A DNA stretch of 64,000 bases from Melioribacteraceae bacterium (lineage in GTDB: Bacteria > Bacteroidota > Ignavibacteria > Ignavibacteriales > Melioribacteraceae), in assembly GCA_011525875.1 (NCBI GenBank), contig WYBN01000010.1, positions 1-64,000 of the forward strand, in the 5' to 3' direction. Numbering within the stretch: the stretch's first letter is position 1; each line of letters begins with the position of its first letter. The notes beneath the pieces were generated by a model. The model saw only the letters and a list, made by a program, of their open reading frames with translations. It made no database searches and was not told where the DNA came from. Shown piece after piece: positions 25,896-35,632 of the stretch. Both the position numbers and the translations under genes were made by a program.

Positions 25896-26267
25896 GGCTG
25901 CCTCCTAAATAGATAGATAATTTGAAAATATATCTGAATTATTTTTTCGTTGTCAATATAATAAAAGAGAATAAAAACATCCAAATTTCTTTTTGTGTCA
26001 TACAAAGAAAAAATTCTAATTAAAAAAATCCAGTTAATTCCCACAACATGTCCTTTATTTCCATTCTATTTAATTCAGATTTTGTTCAATACTCCGGGAA
26101 TATTAAATTTTGTTTTTAAGAGCCATTTATTTTATTTTGATAATCAGAATCTATTATACAATTCGTTTTTCTATGACACTTATGAATTTTCAGCCAAAAG
26201 TTTTTTCTCTTCATAAAAATAAATTATATACTCATACCTTGTCAGAATTAAAAATAGGAGGGTCTGA
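25896..26267. other. divergent promoter region between cytochrome operon and sdhCAB
   Basis: 372 bp, very AT-rich and without a believable gene. Promoters for both operons should lie here, but no motif was assigned with confidence. A strong ribosome-binding site (AGGAGG, near 26258) sits before sdhC. Confidence 0.5.
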
Positions 26268-26936
26268 ATGGGCTGGCTTCTTGAAAGCTTAAATTCATCT
26301 TTAGGCAAAAAATTTATAATGGCTGTAACTGGCATCTGCTTGATCCTGTTTTTGATCATTCATTTGATTAACAATCTTACTTTATTCTTAGGCCCCGAAG
26401 TATTTAACAATGTTGTTAAGAATCTTGAGACAATTAAACCTTTGGTGCGAGTGGTTGAAGTAATTCTTTTGTTGATATTTATTTTTCATATCTTTAATGG
26501 TATCAGGCTCTGGATTGAAAACAGGCAAGCAAGACCCGAGCGTTATGCAGTAAATGGTTCTTCAAAGAACGCGGATGTTTTCTCGCGCACTATGGTGCAA
26601 ACTGGGAGTGTCATTTTCGTTTTTCTTGTCGTTCATCTTCAAACATTTTGGTATGCATTTAATTTCGGCAGTCCTCTGACAGATCTTCACAAATATTATG
26701 AATTTGTTGCCGATTCATTTAAAAGCTATGCATACTCAGGGTTTTACATCGCAGCCATGATAATTCTCGGCGTTCATCTCAATCACGGATTTCAGAGCGC
26801 ATTTCAAACGTTCGGCTGGAATCACAAGAAATACTTTTCGTTCATAAAGATACTCGGAGCAGTTTACTCCATAATTATGGCGGTTGGTTTTGGTTCAATA
26901 CCGGTGTACTTTTTATTTTTCTACGGAGGTAACTAA
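26268..26936 (+). CDS. sdhC: succinate dehydrogenase/fumarate reductase cytochrome b subunit
   Basis: A 222-aa membrane anchor with five predicted transmembrane helices that binds hemes b and quinone for complex II. Candidate heme ligands are His32 ([11 protein letters not shown]), His74 ([10 protein letters not shown]), His123 (VVHLQTFWY) and His170 or His173 ([12 protein letters not shown]). This is the single-subunit diheme form (cytochrome b558 family) typical of Bacteroidota and epsilonproteobacterial fumarate reductases. AGGAGG precedes the ATG at 26268. The stop overlaps the sdhA start (TAATG). Confidence 0.93.
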   Translation: MGWLLESLNSSLGKKFIMAVTGICLILFLIIHLINNLTLFLGPEVFNNVVKNLETIKPLVRVVEVILLLIFIFHIFNGIRLWIENRQARPERYAVNGSSKNADVFSRTMVQTGSVIFVFLVVHLQTFWYAFNFGSPLTDLHKYYEFVADSFKSYAYSGFYIAAMIILGVHLNHGFQSAFQTFGWNHKKYFSFIKILGAVYSIIMAVGFGSIPVYFLFFYGGN

Positions 26937-28849
26937 TGGCAACGATACTTAATGCAAAAATTCCGGAAGGAAATATATCGGAAAAGTGGACAAATCATAA
27001 GTTCAACATGAAGTTGATTAATCCGGCTAATAAGAGAAAATATCAGATAATAGTAGTAGGCACCGGACTTGCCGGCGCTTCGGCTGCAGCATCACTCGGC
27101 GAATTGGGGTATAACGTTTCGGCTTTTACATATCACGATAGCGCCAGAAGAGCTCACAGTATAGCGGCTCAGGGAGGGATTAACGCAGCGAAGAATTATC
27201 AAAACGACGGGGATTCGGTTTATAGATTATTTTACGATACAGTTAAAGGCGGAGATTACAGATCGCGCGAAGCCAATGTATACAGGCTTGCCGAGGTAAG
27301 CGGCAATATTATGGATCAATGTGTGGCGCAGGGCGTGCCCTTTGCAAGAGAATACGGCGGGCTGCTCGATAATCGCTCCTTTGGGGGAGCGCAGGTATCA
27401 AGAACTTTTTATGCAAAAGGTCAAACCGGTCAACAGCTCCTTTTGGGCGCATACAGTGCATTGAGCAGACAGGTCGGGAAGGAAAAGGTTAAACTGCACA
27501 CGCACAAAGAAATGCTCGAACTTGTTGTAGTTGACGGAATAGCAAAGGGAATAATTACTCGGGATTTATTAACCGGGGAAATTGAAAGCCACAGCGCGCA
27601 TGCAGTTATTCTTGCCACCGGCGGATATGCAAATGTTTATTTTCTTTCGACCAATGCTATGAATTGCAATACCACTGCGATCTGGCGGGCTCATAAGAAA
27701 GGAGCTCTCTTTGCGAATCCATGCTTCACACAAATTCACCCGACATGTTTGCCGGTTCATGGGGAGGGACAGTCTAAGTTGACTTTAATGAGTGAGAGTT
27801 TAAGAAATGACGGACGCGTTTGGGTTTCAAAAATTAAAAAAGATATGCGAGAACCAAATGATATTCCCGAAGAAGAAAGGGATTATTACTTAGAAAGAAA
27901 ATATCCTTCATTTGGCAACTTATCGCCGAGAGATATTTCGTCAAGAAGTGCAAAAGAAGTTGTTGACGACGGAAGAGGCGTCAAAGGCGGAGAAGCAGTC
28001 TACCTTGATTTCAGAGACGCAATAAATAGACTTGGCAAAAATGCTATAGAGGAAAAATACGGCAATCTGTTCGAGATATACGAAACGATTACAGGCGACA
28101 ATCCTTACAATATGCCGATGAAAATCTATCCTGCGCCTCATTATACTATGGGTGGTCTCTGGGTAGATTATAATTTGATGAGCACAATTCCGGGGCTATT
28201 TGTCTTAGGCGAGGCAAACTTCTCCGATCACGGGGCTAACAGATTGGGTGCCAGCGCATTGATGCAAGGGCTCGCTGACGGGTATTTTGTTATTCCTTAT
28301 ACTATCGGGAATTATCTTGCATCTGATAAACCCGAACTGATCCCCGCCGATCACGATCAATTCAAAAAAGATAAATCCGGGATTGAAGATTTAACTAAAA
28401 AACTAATTTCGATTAACGGCAAGCATACTGTTGATGAATTACATAAAAAGCTGGGCAGGATAATGTGGAACAAGGTCGGAATGGCCCGCAATGAAAAACG
28501 ATTGAATGAAGCGATTGACGAAATCAGAAATTTAAGAGAAGAATTTTGGAAGAACGTAAAGGTAGTGGGTTCTGCTGAAGGGCTTAATCAAACCCTCGAA
28601 AGAGCCGGAAGAGTTGCTGATTATCTCGAACTTGGCGAACTGATGGCATACGACGCGCTTGAAAGAAAAGAATCATGCGGCGGTCACTTCCGGGAAGAAT
28701 ATCAAACTGAAGACGGCGAAGCCTTGAGAGACGATCAGAATTATTCATACGTTTCTGCATGGGAGTTCAAGGAACTCGGCAAATGGGAACATCACAAAGA
28801 ACCACTTGAATTCGAATATGTTAAATTAGCCACCAGGAGTTACAAATAA
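26936..28849 (+). CDS. sdhA: succinate dehydrogenase/fumarate reductase flavoprotein subunit
   Basis: A 637-aa catalytic subunit oxidising succinate to fumarate or the reverse. The dinucleotide-binding motif is [15 protein letters not shown] (residues about 40-54). The covalent FAD histidine is His74 in [11 protein letters not shown]. Active-site regions include [10 protein letters not shown] and [12 protein letters not shown], then [17 protein letters not shown]. The C-terminus carries the helical domain ([22 protein letters not shown]). It starts within the sdhC stop and ends in another TAATG overlap with sdhB, indicating coupled 1:1:1 synthesis. Direction in vivo cannot be read from sequence. 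Confidence 0.95.
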   Translation: MATILNAKIPEGNISEKWTNHKFNMKLINPANKRKYQIIVVGTGLAGASAAASLGELGYNVSAFTYHDSARRAHSIAAQGGINAAKNYQNDGDSVYRLFYDTVKGGDYRSREANVYRLAEVSGNIMDQCVAQGVPFAREYGGLLDNRSFGGAQVSRTFYAKGQTGQQLLLGAYSALSRQVGKEKVKLHTHKEMLELVVVDGIAKGIITRDLLTGEIESHSAHAVILATGGYANVYFLSTNAMNCNTTAIWRAHKKGALFANPCFTQIHPTCLPVHGEGQSKLTLMSESLRNDGRVWVSKIKKDMREPNDIPEEERDYYLERKYPSFGNLSPRDISSRSAKEVVDDGRGVKGGEAVYLDFRDAINRLGKNAIEEKYGNLFEIYETITGDNPYNMPMKIYPAPHYTMGGLWVDYNLMSTIPGLFVLGEANFSDHGANRLGASALMQGLADGYFVIPYTIGNYLASDKPELIPADHDQFKKDKSGIEDLTKKLISINGKHTVDELHKKLGRIMWNKVGMARNEKRLNEAIDEIRNLREEFWKNVKVVGSAEGLNQTLERAGRVADYLELGELMAYDALERKESCGGHFREEYQTEDGEALRDDQNYSYVSAWEFKELGKWEHHKEPLEFEYVKLATRSYK

Positions 28850-29625
28850 TGAGCGACGGCAGAATAAATCTAAAATTAAAAATTTGGAAACAGTCGGGGC
28901 CAAATTTCCCCGGATCATTCGCAGATTTTGAAGTTCAAGTATCACCGGACGCATCATTCCTTGAGATGCTTGATGAATTGAATAACGATCTTGAAAGTAA
29001 AGGGTTGGAGCCCGTAGCTTTTGAAAGCGACTGCAGAGAGGGTATATGCGGAACATGCGGGCTTGTCATTAACGGGCAGCCTCACGGTCCCATTCCCAAA
29101 ATAGCGACATGCCAGCTGCACATGCGAAATTTTAAGGATGAGGACACAATTTGGGTTGAACCATTCAGAGCGAAAGCTTTTCCGGTTGTAAAAGACCTGA
29201 TTGTAAAACGCTCTGCTTTCGATAAAATAATGTACGCAGGAGGATTTGTTTCTGTTAATACCGGAGGCGTACCTGACGCAAATGCAATACTAATTCCGAA
29301 AGAAAAAGCTGCTGAATCGTTTGATGCGGCAGCCTGCATCGGATGTGGAGCTTGCGTAGCTGCATGTAAAAATGCCTCGGCAATGTTATTTGTTAGTGCT
29401 AAAGTTTCACAGTTCGCTCTGCTTCCACAAGGGCAGCCTGAAAGATACGAACGGGTTCAAAAAATGGTAAAAGTTATGGATGATTTGGGTTTTGGCAGCT
29501 GCACAAATACTTATGCCTGCGAGGCGGAGTGCCCTAAAGGAATTTCGGTAAGAAATATTGCAAGGATGAACCGGGATTATTTTGTTGCAAAGGTTAAATC
29601 CGCCAATCTTGAAGTTGAGGTATAA
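28849..29625 (+). CDS. sdhB: succinate dehydrogenase/fumarate reductase iron-sulfur subunit
   Basis: A 258-aa subunit passing electrons from FAD to quinone. [2Fe-2S] ligands are Cys62, Cys67 and Cys70 (CREGICGTC) and probably Cys88 (ATCQLHM). The [4Fe-4S] motif is [11 protein letters not shown] (about residues 164-174), followed by a Cys group with [14 protein letters not shown] for the [3Fe-4S] cluster. This spacing fits the B-type/Bacteroidota complex II. It is last in the operon; a strong terminator follows. Confidence 0.95.
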   Translation: MSDGRINLKLKIWKQSGPNFPGSFADFEVQVSPDASFLEMLDELNNDLESKGLEPVAFESDCREGICGTCGLVINGQPHGPIPKIATCQLHMRNFKDEDTIWVEPFRAKAFPVVKDLIVKRSAFDKIMYAGGFVSVNTGGVPDANAILIPKEKAAESFDAAACIGCGACVAACKNASAMLFVSAKVSQFALLPQGQPERYERVQKMVKVMDDLGFGSCTNTYACEAECPKGISVRNIARMNRDYFVAKVKSANLEVEV

Positions 29626-29651
29626 GAAAACCATTAAATGTTTTTTTTTTG

Positions 29652-29684
29652 ATCCCGGCTAATTTAGTCGGGATTTTTATTTTT
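29652..29684 (+). terminator. Rho-independent terminator of sdhCAB
   Basis: ATCCCGGCT and AGTCGGGAT pair (one G-T) around AATTT and are followed by TTTTATTTTT. It lies 27 nt after the sdhB stop. Confidence 0.85.
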
Positions 29685-29748
29685 CAATTCGCTATTATTG
29701 TTATGATTTTGAATCCAAGATTTCATTAAACAATTAACGTATCTTAAT

Positions 29749-31578
29749 ATGTTCGAACGCGAAATTCAATTTATATATGATTTTAACCATAACAAGCTGA
29801 GAAAGCTCGGTTCTTTTATTACATTCGAACAACTCAGCGGCATTGATCTTCATCCGGCAATTCTTCAGTATATCTCAGGCGAGATTGATTTTTTGATATA
29901 CGAAGACCGCCAGAAATTATTGAAGGACTCGCTGTTCGACTATTCGGGCGATTCAATCAACAGACATTTTTTGATGATAAGCCATGAGATTAAAAAAGTA
30001 AAAAGGTTTTCCTCCGGGTATATCGAAAAATTAATTCTTCATGCCTCATCATTCACAGTTAGTTACCTCACAAGGCCTAACTGGGCGTTGTCTCGGTTTA
30101 TATTCGAAGAAGAAAAGGATAAGTCCGGTTCGGAAGTAAAGCAAATTCTAAATTATCTATACTACTATCCGCATGTTAAAAAAATTATATCTGCCTATAT
30201 AGATAAGAAAAAAATTCTGAACATGACTTCTAAAGAATTTTCCGAACTGCTTAATCAAATAGACTCGCTTACACTCGAGGGCGATTATATGAAAGTAATT
30301 TCGGAATCATTAAACTCAATGGCAGATTTTTTCAACATAGGAGTTTCAAAGAAAAGTCTTATACCTCTTAAGGCAGTCGAATTGTTTCTTTCTGATAAAC
30401 TATTGAGTGAACATAAAAAGAAACTCGGTCTGACACTGTCTGATCCGAACATAACAAAATATGAAATACAGGATTACGAAAGGATTTTAAGTAGTGTTGT
30501 CTATGAAAAATTAGAGACATTTATAGAGACGGAGGATGAAACTCGGCTTGAGTCGGAAGAAATTATAGAAGTTGCTCATGCTGATAAAATTAATTACGTA
30601 ACCGATTCAGTTGAAGGTGAAGCCGCCCGTGCCGCAGAAAGCATAGAGGAACAAATTCAAGCCCCGGCGGATGATTCTTTAGAGGAGGTTAGTTATTCCC
30701 CGGAAGATATTGAGGTTGCCGAAATAGAAGACGATACAACCCTCGAAAGCGAAAAAATACTTGAAGCGAATGAGCTCGTCCGAGAAGTTGAAGAAGAAGA
30801 GATTCTAAAATCAGAGCGGATTGAAGATGAATTATTCGCCGGCAGCCATGCAGGCGAAGATATTGAAGAGGAAGAAAATCTGGGACCAGAAAAAGTTATT
30901 GACGATGCCGAAGAAATTTATCTTAAAGAAACCTCAGAACCTCTAAGCGAAGTGGATATGGACGCTGACGATATACGGATTGACTCGCTTGTTATAGAAG
31001 AACCTGAGGACCAAAAGGAAGAAGATCATCTTGAGGTTGATAACACAGAAATAACCTTTTATGAAGATTCGGTTCCAATATCAGATGAGGATGGAATTTT
31101 GCCAAATGAACATGAAGAATACTCACCCATGAATGAGGATAAACAAGAGGAAATAATTAATGAGGCGGTGAACGATATTGAGGATGAAGATAATGACGAA
31201 CCTTTGAGCTTATTTAAAGACTTGCAGGAAGAAGAAGTTAAAAAGGAAGAGAGCAGGCTTGACGAAATTCAAAAGGAAGTCTTGCGTGAAATGAATGAAT
31301 CTATTGAACCTGCCCGCAATAGCCGGTATGAATCAACTCCTTCGATTAACTTATCCGAGATGCTCGAGAATAAAAAAATGACAAGGATACTTGATGCGGT
31401 TTTTGATTATGACATGGAAGAGTTTGCCAATTCAATCGAGAAAATATCGGAGTGTTCTTCCAAAGCCGAAGCTTACTTAATAATAGATAAATTATGCGAA
31501 TCGGCTCATCTTAGCACAACCTCAAAGGAGGCAAAGATGTTTAAGTCAGTCATCTCAGATTATTTTGACCGCCGATAA
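29749..31578 (+). CDS. unknown acidic protein with Glu-rich repeated middle
   Basis: A 609-aa cytoplasmic protein (no signal or membrane segment) that I do not recognise. Residues 1-240 look globular and helical (FEREIQFIYDFNHNKLRKLGSF, SHEIKKVKRFSSGYIEKLILHASSF). Residues about 255-500 are very acidic and low in complexity, with an imperfect repeat of the form LxSExIxE near residues 266, 331, 352 and 377. Residues about 525-609 form a second compact helical domain (MTRILDAVFDYDMEEFANSIEKISECSSKAEAYLIIDKLCE). It ends 5 nt before obgE, so it is probably co-transcribed and could relate to ribosome or cell-cycle functions; this is a guess. Confidence 0.7.
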   Translation: MFEREIQFIYDFNHNKLRKLGSFITFEQLSGIDLHPAILQYISGEIDFLIYEDRQKLLKDSLFDYSGDSINRHFLMISHEIKKVKRFSSGYIEKLILHASSFTVSYLTRPNWALSRFIFEEEKDKSGSEVKQILNYLYYYPHVKKIISAYIDKKKILNMTSKEFSELLNQIDSLTLEGDYMKVISESLNSMADFFNIGVSKKSLIPLKAVELFLSDKLLSEHKKKLGLTLSDPNITKYEIQDYERILSSVVYEKLETFIETEDETRLESEEIIEVAHADKINYVTDSVEGEAARAAESIEEQIQAPADDSLEEVSYSPEDIEVAEIEDDTTLESEKILEANELVREVEEEEILKSERIEDELFAGSHAGEDIEEEENLGPEKVIDDAEEIYLKETSEPLSEVDMDADDIRIDSLVIEEPEDQKEEDHLEVDNTEITFYEDSVPISDEDGILPNEHEEYSPMNEDKQEEIINEAVNDIEDEDNDEPLSLFKDLQEEEVKKEESRLDEIQKEVLREMNESIEPARNSRYESTPSINLSEMLENKKMTRILDAVFDYDMEEFANSIEKISECSSKAEAYLIIDKLCESAHLSTTSKEAKMFKSVISDYFDRR

Positions 31579-31583
31579 ATCAA

Positions 31584-32570
31584 ATGTTTCTTGATTATGT
31601 AAAAATCTATGTTAAAGCCGGCAGGGGCGGCGACGGCGCGGTTGCTTTCAGACGTGAAAAGTATGTCCCTAAAGGAGGCCCTTCGGGCGGTAACGGTGGA
31701 AAGGGCGGTGATATAATTTTTGTAGCAGATAGAAATGAAAATACTCTAATCAATTTTCGATATAAAAGAAAATTCGTCGCCGATAATGGTTCCCCTGGGG
31801 GCTCTTCTCTGAAAGACGGTAAAAGCGGAAGCGATGTTATTATTAAAGTTCCTGTAGGCACTTTAATAAGAGACACAGATACACAAGAAGATTTATATGA
31901 CATGGACGAAGATCAAAAGAAAGTCGTCTTTCTCTCAGGCGGAAGAGGAGGCAAGGGTAATTCGAATTTTGCTACTTCAACTAATCAAACGCCGCGATTC
32001 GCCGAAAACGGAAGAGAAGGCGAGGAAAGAAATTTAGTTCTTGAACTAAAACTTATCGCCGATATAGGCTTGGTTGGCTTTCCTAATGCAGGCAAATCTA
32101 CTTTTATTTCATCTGTCTCGGCGGCTAAACCTAAAATTGCCGATTACCCTTTTACAACTCTCGAACCTGTTCTTGGAATTGTAAATTATAAAGATCATCA
32201 GAGTTTTGTTATTGCCGATATTCCCGGCATAATTGAAGGAGCGCATAAAGGCAGAGGGCTTGGGCACAAATTCCTGCGCCATATTGAAAGAACCAATGTA
32301 TTATTATTAGTAATCGATTCAACGAGCGAAGACATCCAGAAACAGTATAACATTTTAAATGCTGAATTGAAAAATTTCAGCCCGGAGCTTTTTAATAAGA
32401 AAAAGATTGTTGCTCTCACTAAAATTGATTTGCTTGACGAACAAATGCTAAAAAAATTAAAGAAGAAAAAAATCCGCGGCTACAGCGATAAGATTCTAAT
32501 CTTTTCGGCGGTATCAAGAACGGGTATTAACGATACATTGGATTATCTATGGGAAATGCTTTCGGTTTAA
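31584..32570 (+). CDS. obgE: GTPase Obg/CgtA
   Basis: A 328-aa essential-type GTPase for 50S ribosome maturation and stress control. The N-terminal glycine-rich Obg fold covers residues 1-157 (VKIYVKAGRGGDGAVAFRREKYVPKGGPSGGNGGKGG). The G domain has G1 GFPNAGKST (about 167-175), the switch region DYPFTTLEPVLG, G3 DIPGIIEGAHKGRGLGHKFLRH, G4 TKID and G5 FSAVS. The C-terminal OCT domain of Bacillus Obg is absent, as is common in this phylum. Its 3' end overlaps the next gene by 22 nt. Confidence 0.95.
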   Translation: MFLDYVKIYVKAGRGGDGAVAFRREKYVPKGGPSGGNGGKGGDIIFVADRNENTLINFRYKRKFVADNGSPGGSSLKDGKSGSDVIIKVPVGTLIRDTDTQEDLYDMDEDQKKVVFLSGGRGGKGNSNFATSTNQTPRFAENGREGEERNLVLELKLIADIGLVGFPNAGKSTFISSVSAAKPKIADYPFTTLEPVLGIVNYKDHQSFVIADIPGIIEGAHKGRGLGHKFLRHIERTNVLLLVIDSTSEDIQKQYNILNAELKNFSPELFNKKKIVALTKIDLLDEQMLKKLKKKKIRGYSDKILIFSAVSRTGINDTLDYLWEMLSV

Positions 32571-33562
32571 ATCCGGGCTCTTATGTTATAAGAATATTAT
32601 TACTTTTTTTGATTCTTGCAGTATCGGCAGCTGTATGTATTTCAATCGGAACTACATCTATTTCTATCCATGAAATTTTAGCAGTATTTACAGGCAATCC
32701 GCAAAACGAGCTGACGAAGCAAATAATAATTGATATCAGGCTGCCAAGAATACTGCTTGCAATAGCTGTTGGAGGCGGATTATCGGCAGCTGGTGCGGTC
32801 TTTCAAGCTATTCTCAAAAATCCTTTAGCCGAACCATATATTCTTGGAATATCAAGCGGTGGAGCATTTGGGGCAGTGCTTTCTTTTATGCTTGGCGTTT
32901 CATTTGTCGGCACGCAGGTATTTTCTTTTGCCGGATCGCTGGCAGTTATTTTTCTGGTATTTATGCTCGGGAGAAGATTCGGAGGTATCGAACCCAATAT
33001 ATTACTTCTCAGCGGTGTTATGGTCGGAGCTTTTTTTTCAGCCTTCATACTTTTGATGATGTCATTTGCAGACAGCTCATTTCGAACAGCAATTTTTTGG
33101 TTGATCGGTAATCTTTCCCTCGCCGATAAAGATGTTGTCGGCTATATATTGGCAAGCAGTTTTTTAGTTTCGGTTATTCTTTCTTTTGACGGTTATAAAT
33201 TCAATCTAATAACAATGGGAGACGAATCGGCTTCTAATCTCGGCTTGAATGTTAATCGATTTAAGATAAAGAGTTATGTTCTTGCTAGTTTACTCGTAGG
33301 GGTTGTTGTTTCGGTAAGCGGAATTATAGGATTTGTCGGTTTATTAGTGCCACATATCTGCAGAATGATTTTCGGAGCCGATAACAGAATTGTAATTCCC
33401 GCCGCCTTTATGCTCGGGGGTGCGTTTTTAATCTTAAGCGACACGATTGCCAGGTCAATCATTCCCCCTTCTGAATTGCCGGTCGGAGCTATTACAGCGA
33501 TTCTGGGCGCACCGGTTTTTATTTATTTGCTTCGAAAACAGTTCAAAAAAGAATACTTTTAG
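32549..33562 (+). CDS. FecCD/BtuC-type ABC transporter permease, no partners adjacent
   Basis: A 337-aa inner-membrane permease with about nine to ten transmembrane helices and family motifs (RLPRILLAIAVGGGLSAAGAVFQAILKNPLAEPYILGISSGGAFGAVL, LLSGVMVGAFFSA, GLLVPHICRMIFG, ELPVGAITAILGAPVFIYLL). Homologues import B12, heme or ferric siderophores with an ATPase and a binding protein, neither of which is encoded nearby. The riboswitch-controlled BtuB in this window makes cobalamin one plausible cargo, but nothing links the two directly. It overlaps obgE by 22 nt. Confidence 0.85.
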   Translation: MGNAFGLNPGSYVIRILLLFLILAVSAAVCISIGTTSISIHEILAVFTGNPQNELTKQIIIDIRLPRILLAIAVGGGLSAAGAVFQAILKNPLAEPYILGISSGGAFGAVLSFMLGVSFVGTQVFSFAGSLAVIFLVFMLGRRFGGIEPNILLLSGVMVGAFFSAFILLMMSFADSSFRTAIFWLIGNLSLADKDVVGYILASSFLVSVILSFDGYKFNLITMGDESASNLGLNVNRFKIKSYVLASLLVGVVVSVSGIIGFVGLLVPHICRMIFGADNRIVIPAAFMLGGAFLILSDTIARSIIPPSELPVGAITAILGAPVFIYLLRKQFKKEYF

Positions 33563-33648
33563 TTCACAAGAGAAAAAAATAACTCTGATAACACTTTGAC
33601 GTTTCTCATTAGAAATCATATATTTGTCACTCGTTTTTTTAAAGAAAC

Positions 33649-33722
33649 GGCGAGGTAGCTCAGTAGGTTAGAGCAGTGGAATCATAATCCACGTGTCGGG
33701 GGTTCGAATCCCTCCCTCGCTA
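33649..33722 (+). tRNA. tRNA-Met(CAT)
   Basis: A 74-nt cloverleaf. The acceptor is GGCGAGG with CCTCGCT (G-U at the first pair). The anticodon stem GTGGA/TCCAC has loop ATCATAA, giving anticodon CAT. The T arm is GGGGG/CCCTC-like with TTCGAAT. The discriminator is A and no CCA is encoded. It resembles Bacteroidota elongator tRNA-Met. Because the first pair is not mismatched it is not an initiator; a tRNA-Ile2 (lysidine-modified CAT) is the remaining alternative. Confidence 0.9.
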
Positions 33723-33745
33723 CGATTATTTAGGAGATAATATAT

Positions 33746-34126
33746 ATGTACACACTTTTAATCACGATATCTATAGTTGTTTCGTTTCTTTTGATCATTG
33801 TTGTTTTGCTTCAATCGAGTAAAGGGGGCGGTTTGGCAGGAATAACCGGTGGAGCCGGGAACATAGGTCAAATGTTTGGATCGAGGAGAACAGCAGATTT
33901 TTTGAGTAAATCAACATGGTGGCTTGGCAGCATGCTTATTGTTCTTGCGATTGTTACAAATTTATTTTTTCTGCCGGGTCAGTCAACCTCCGAGCAAAGG
34001 GAAAGTATAATTCAAAGCGGAAGACAGAGCCAATCAGTGCCCTCAACACCCGTGCTTCCTCAGCAATCTGATGAAGGAACAGAATCAGGAACTTCATCCG
34101 AAAGCGAAACGCCTATCGGGCAATAA
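33746..34126 (+). CDS. secG: preprotein translocase subunit SecG
   Basis: A 126-aa membrane subunit of SecYEG. Two transmembrane helices (TLLITISIVVSFLLIIVVLLQ and STWWLGSMLIVLAIVTNLFFL) flank the diagnostic SSKGGGLAGITGGAGNIGQMFGSRRTADFLSKSTWWLGSM. The Ser/Glu/Pro-rich tail (residues 80-126) is variable and typical. AGGAG precedes the ATG. It is located between tRNA-Met and its own terminator, so it may be read with the tRNA. Confidence 0.93.
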   Translation: MYTLLITISIVVSFLLIIVVLLQSSKGGGLAGITGGAGNIGQMFGSRRTADFLSKSTWWLGSMLIVLAIVTNLFFLPGQSTSEQRESIIQSGRQSQSVPSTPVLPQQSDEGTESGTSSESETPIGQ

Positions 34127-34146
34127 ATTATTGTTATATTAAATGA

Positions 34147-34183
34147 GCCTGTTCTGTTTAAAGGGAACAGGCTTTTTTGTTTT
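34147..34183 (+). terminator. Rho-independent terminator of secG
   Basis: GCCTGTTC (34147-34154) pairs with GAACAGGC (34165-34172) and is followed by TTTTTTGTTTT. Confidence 0.9.
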
Positions 34184-34202
34184 AAAATAAAATGGACTTG
34201 TC

Positions 34203-35063
34203 ATGTTCAAAAAAGAAGAAAAAATTGAAAAAGCCTATAAGAATTTGAAATTTCTTAACTCATCAAGCGCACGTACTATCAGAATACTATCCGAGTTTTA
34301 TGAGCCTGAATCGAGATTCAAAAAAAATAATATCGTTGATACTATAGTTTTTTTTGGCTCAGCTAGAATTAAAAGTAAAAAGAGTGCATTAGAGGAATTA
34401 AAGAATTTCAAAACGATGGAAAGAAAATCTTCTGGTTATGAAGCAAAACTAAAGAGGCTTGAAGCCAATTTGATAATGTCAAAATACTACGAAGATGCTG
34501 TTGAATTATCCAAGAGGCTGACTTCATGGTCAATATCGCTTCCGACAGATGAACATAGATTCATAATTTGCAGCGGCGGCGGTCCGGGTATTATGGAAGC
34601 TGCTAATAAAGGAGCGAAACTTGCCAAGGGCAAATCGCTCGGACTCAATATCAGCATTCCGTACGAACAATTCGTAAATAAATATGTTGACCCGGAATTT
34701 GCTTTCGAGTTCCATTATTTTTTTATGCGGAAATTTTGGTTTGTATATCTGGCAAAAGCATTAATAGTTTTTCCCGGCGGTTTCGGCACTCTTGACGAGT
34801 TGATGGAATTGCTTACTTTGATTCAAACGGGCAAGGTAAAGAAACAAATGAAGGTTATTGTTTACGACGAAAAATTCTGGAATAAGGTAATCAATTTTGA
34901 TGCATTGATAGAGATGGGAACAATCAGCAAAGGGGATCTAAAATTGTTTGAATTCAGCAACAGCGTAGATGACGCTTTTAATAAAATAACCAAACACTTT
35001 GCAAAACATTATTTAATTAACGGCGGAAAAAAGCCAAATAAAAGAAAACCCCTGTGGGGTTAG
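34203..35063 (+). CDS. TIGR00730/LOG-family nucleotide-binding protein
   Basis: A 286-aa Rossmann-fold protein. The LOG core covers residues about 45-265 with FFGSARIKSKKS, ICSGGGPGIMEAANKGA (about 121-137), and the signature ALIVFPGGFGTLDELMELLTLIQTGK (PGGFGTLDE about 191-199). Family members cleave the N-glycosidic bond of nucleoside 5'-monophosphates (LOG activity) or, in longer forms such as PpnN, AMP and GMP. The N-terminal extension of about 45 residues suggests the longer bacterial form. The C-terminal codons lie inside a terminator hairpin. Confidence 0.85.
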   Translation: MFKKEEKIEKAYKNLKFLNSSSARTIRILSEFYEPESRFKKNNIVDTIVFFGSARIKSKKSALEELKNFKTMERKSSGYEAKLKRLEANLIMSKYYEDAVELSKRLTSWSISLPTDEHRFIICSGGGPGIMEAANKGAKLAKGKSLGLNISIPYEQFVNKYVDPEFAFEFHYFFMRKFWFVYLAKALIVFPGGFGTLDELMELLTLIQTGKVKKQMKVIVYDEKFWNKVINFDALIEMGTISKGDLKLFEFSNSVDDAFNKITKHFAKHYLINGGKKPNKRKPLWG

Positions 35064-35069
35064 GGGTTT
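35046..35069. terminator. bidirectional terminator overlapping two stop codons
   Basis: AAACCCC (35046-35052) pairs with GGGGTTT (35063-35069). It contains the last codons of the LOG-family gene and the stop of rpsU on the other strand. T-rich sequence follows on both strands (TCTGTTTTCT on plus, TCTTTT on minus). Confidence 0.7.
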
Positions 35070-35265
35070 ATCTGTTTTCTCTTGCAGTCTCTTTTGAAGC
35101 CCGTCTCTTCGCTTTAATTCTTTCCATTCTTTTTTCAATAGAAGGCTTTACGAAGAATGTCCTTTTCTTGTATTCCTTAAGAACACCAGAGCGTTCGTAT
35201 TTCTTTTTGAACCTTTTAAGAGCTTTGTCAATGTTTTCGCTCTCTTGAAGAACAATACCTACCAA
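35068..35265 (-). CDS. rpsU: 30S ribosomal protein S21
   Basis: A 65-aa basic protein of the small subunit platform: ENIDKALKRFKKKYERSGVLKEYKKRTFFVKPSIEKRMERIKAKRRAS. Length and sequence are typical. The start is not certain. A TTG at 35265 gives the usual MVGI(V)LQESENID beginning and has AAGGTGGT about 8 nt upstream. The GTG codons at 35274 and 35277 lie inside that Shine-Dalgarno-like sequence and would add three or four residues. It is convergent with the LOG-family gene and has its own upstream spacer. Confidence 0.9.
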   Translation of the reverse strand: MVGIVLQESENIDKALKRFKKKYERSGVLKEYKKRTFFVKPSIEKRMERIKAKRRASKETARENR

Positions 35266-35277
35266 GTAATTCACCAC

Positions 35278-35632
35278 CTTTTTTGTTAAAATTTAGACAC
35301 CAAATATATTTCTATAAGCCCTAAACCGCAAGAAATTTTTAATTTTAAATTCCGGCGGGTCAAATACCAATACCCAATGTCTTGAAATTAGATTATTTAT
35401 GCTTTAATCTCGGAAATAATTTTATTTATTAAGTGAACAGAACATTTGATTTTCTTTTATTTGCGTCTGATAAGATTCTTTTAGATGATATAATCGTTTT
35501 TGAGCTCTTTATTACTCATTATTAGGGAAAATAGAGTTTTCTCTCTTCAATGTCGGTAATTCTATTATCGTTGTGTGAGGTAATATCGTAAATTATCAAA
35601 TCATACATTTTTTTGTCCTAAAGCCAGCAAAG
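35278..35632. other. spacer between sigma factor and rpsU
   Basis: 355 bp, AT-rich, with no convincing gene, RNA or repeat. It should hold the rpsU promoter on the minus strand. A weak stem around AGAG..CTCT near 35533-35545 is too short to call. Confidence 0.4.

Noticed and set aside
33649..33722. Initiator tRNA-Met
   Set aside because: The first acceptor pair is formed (G-U) rather than mismatched, and the sequence resembles Bacteroidota elongator tRNA-Met.
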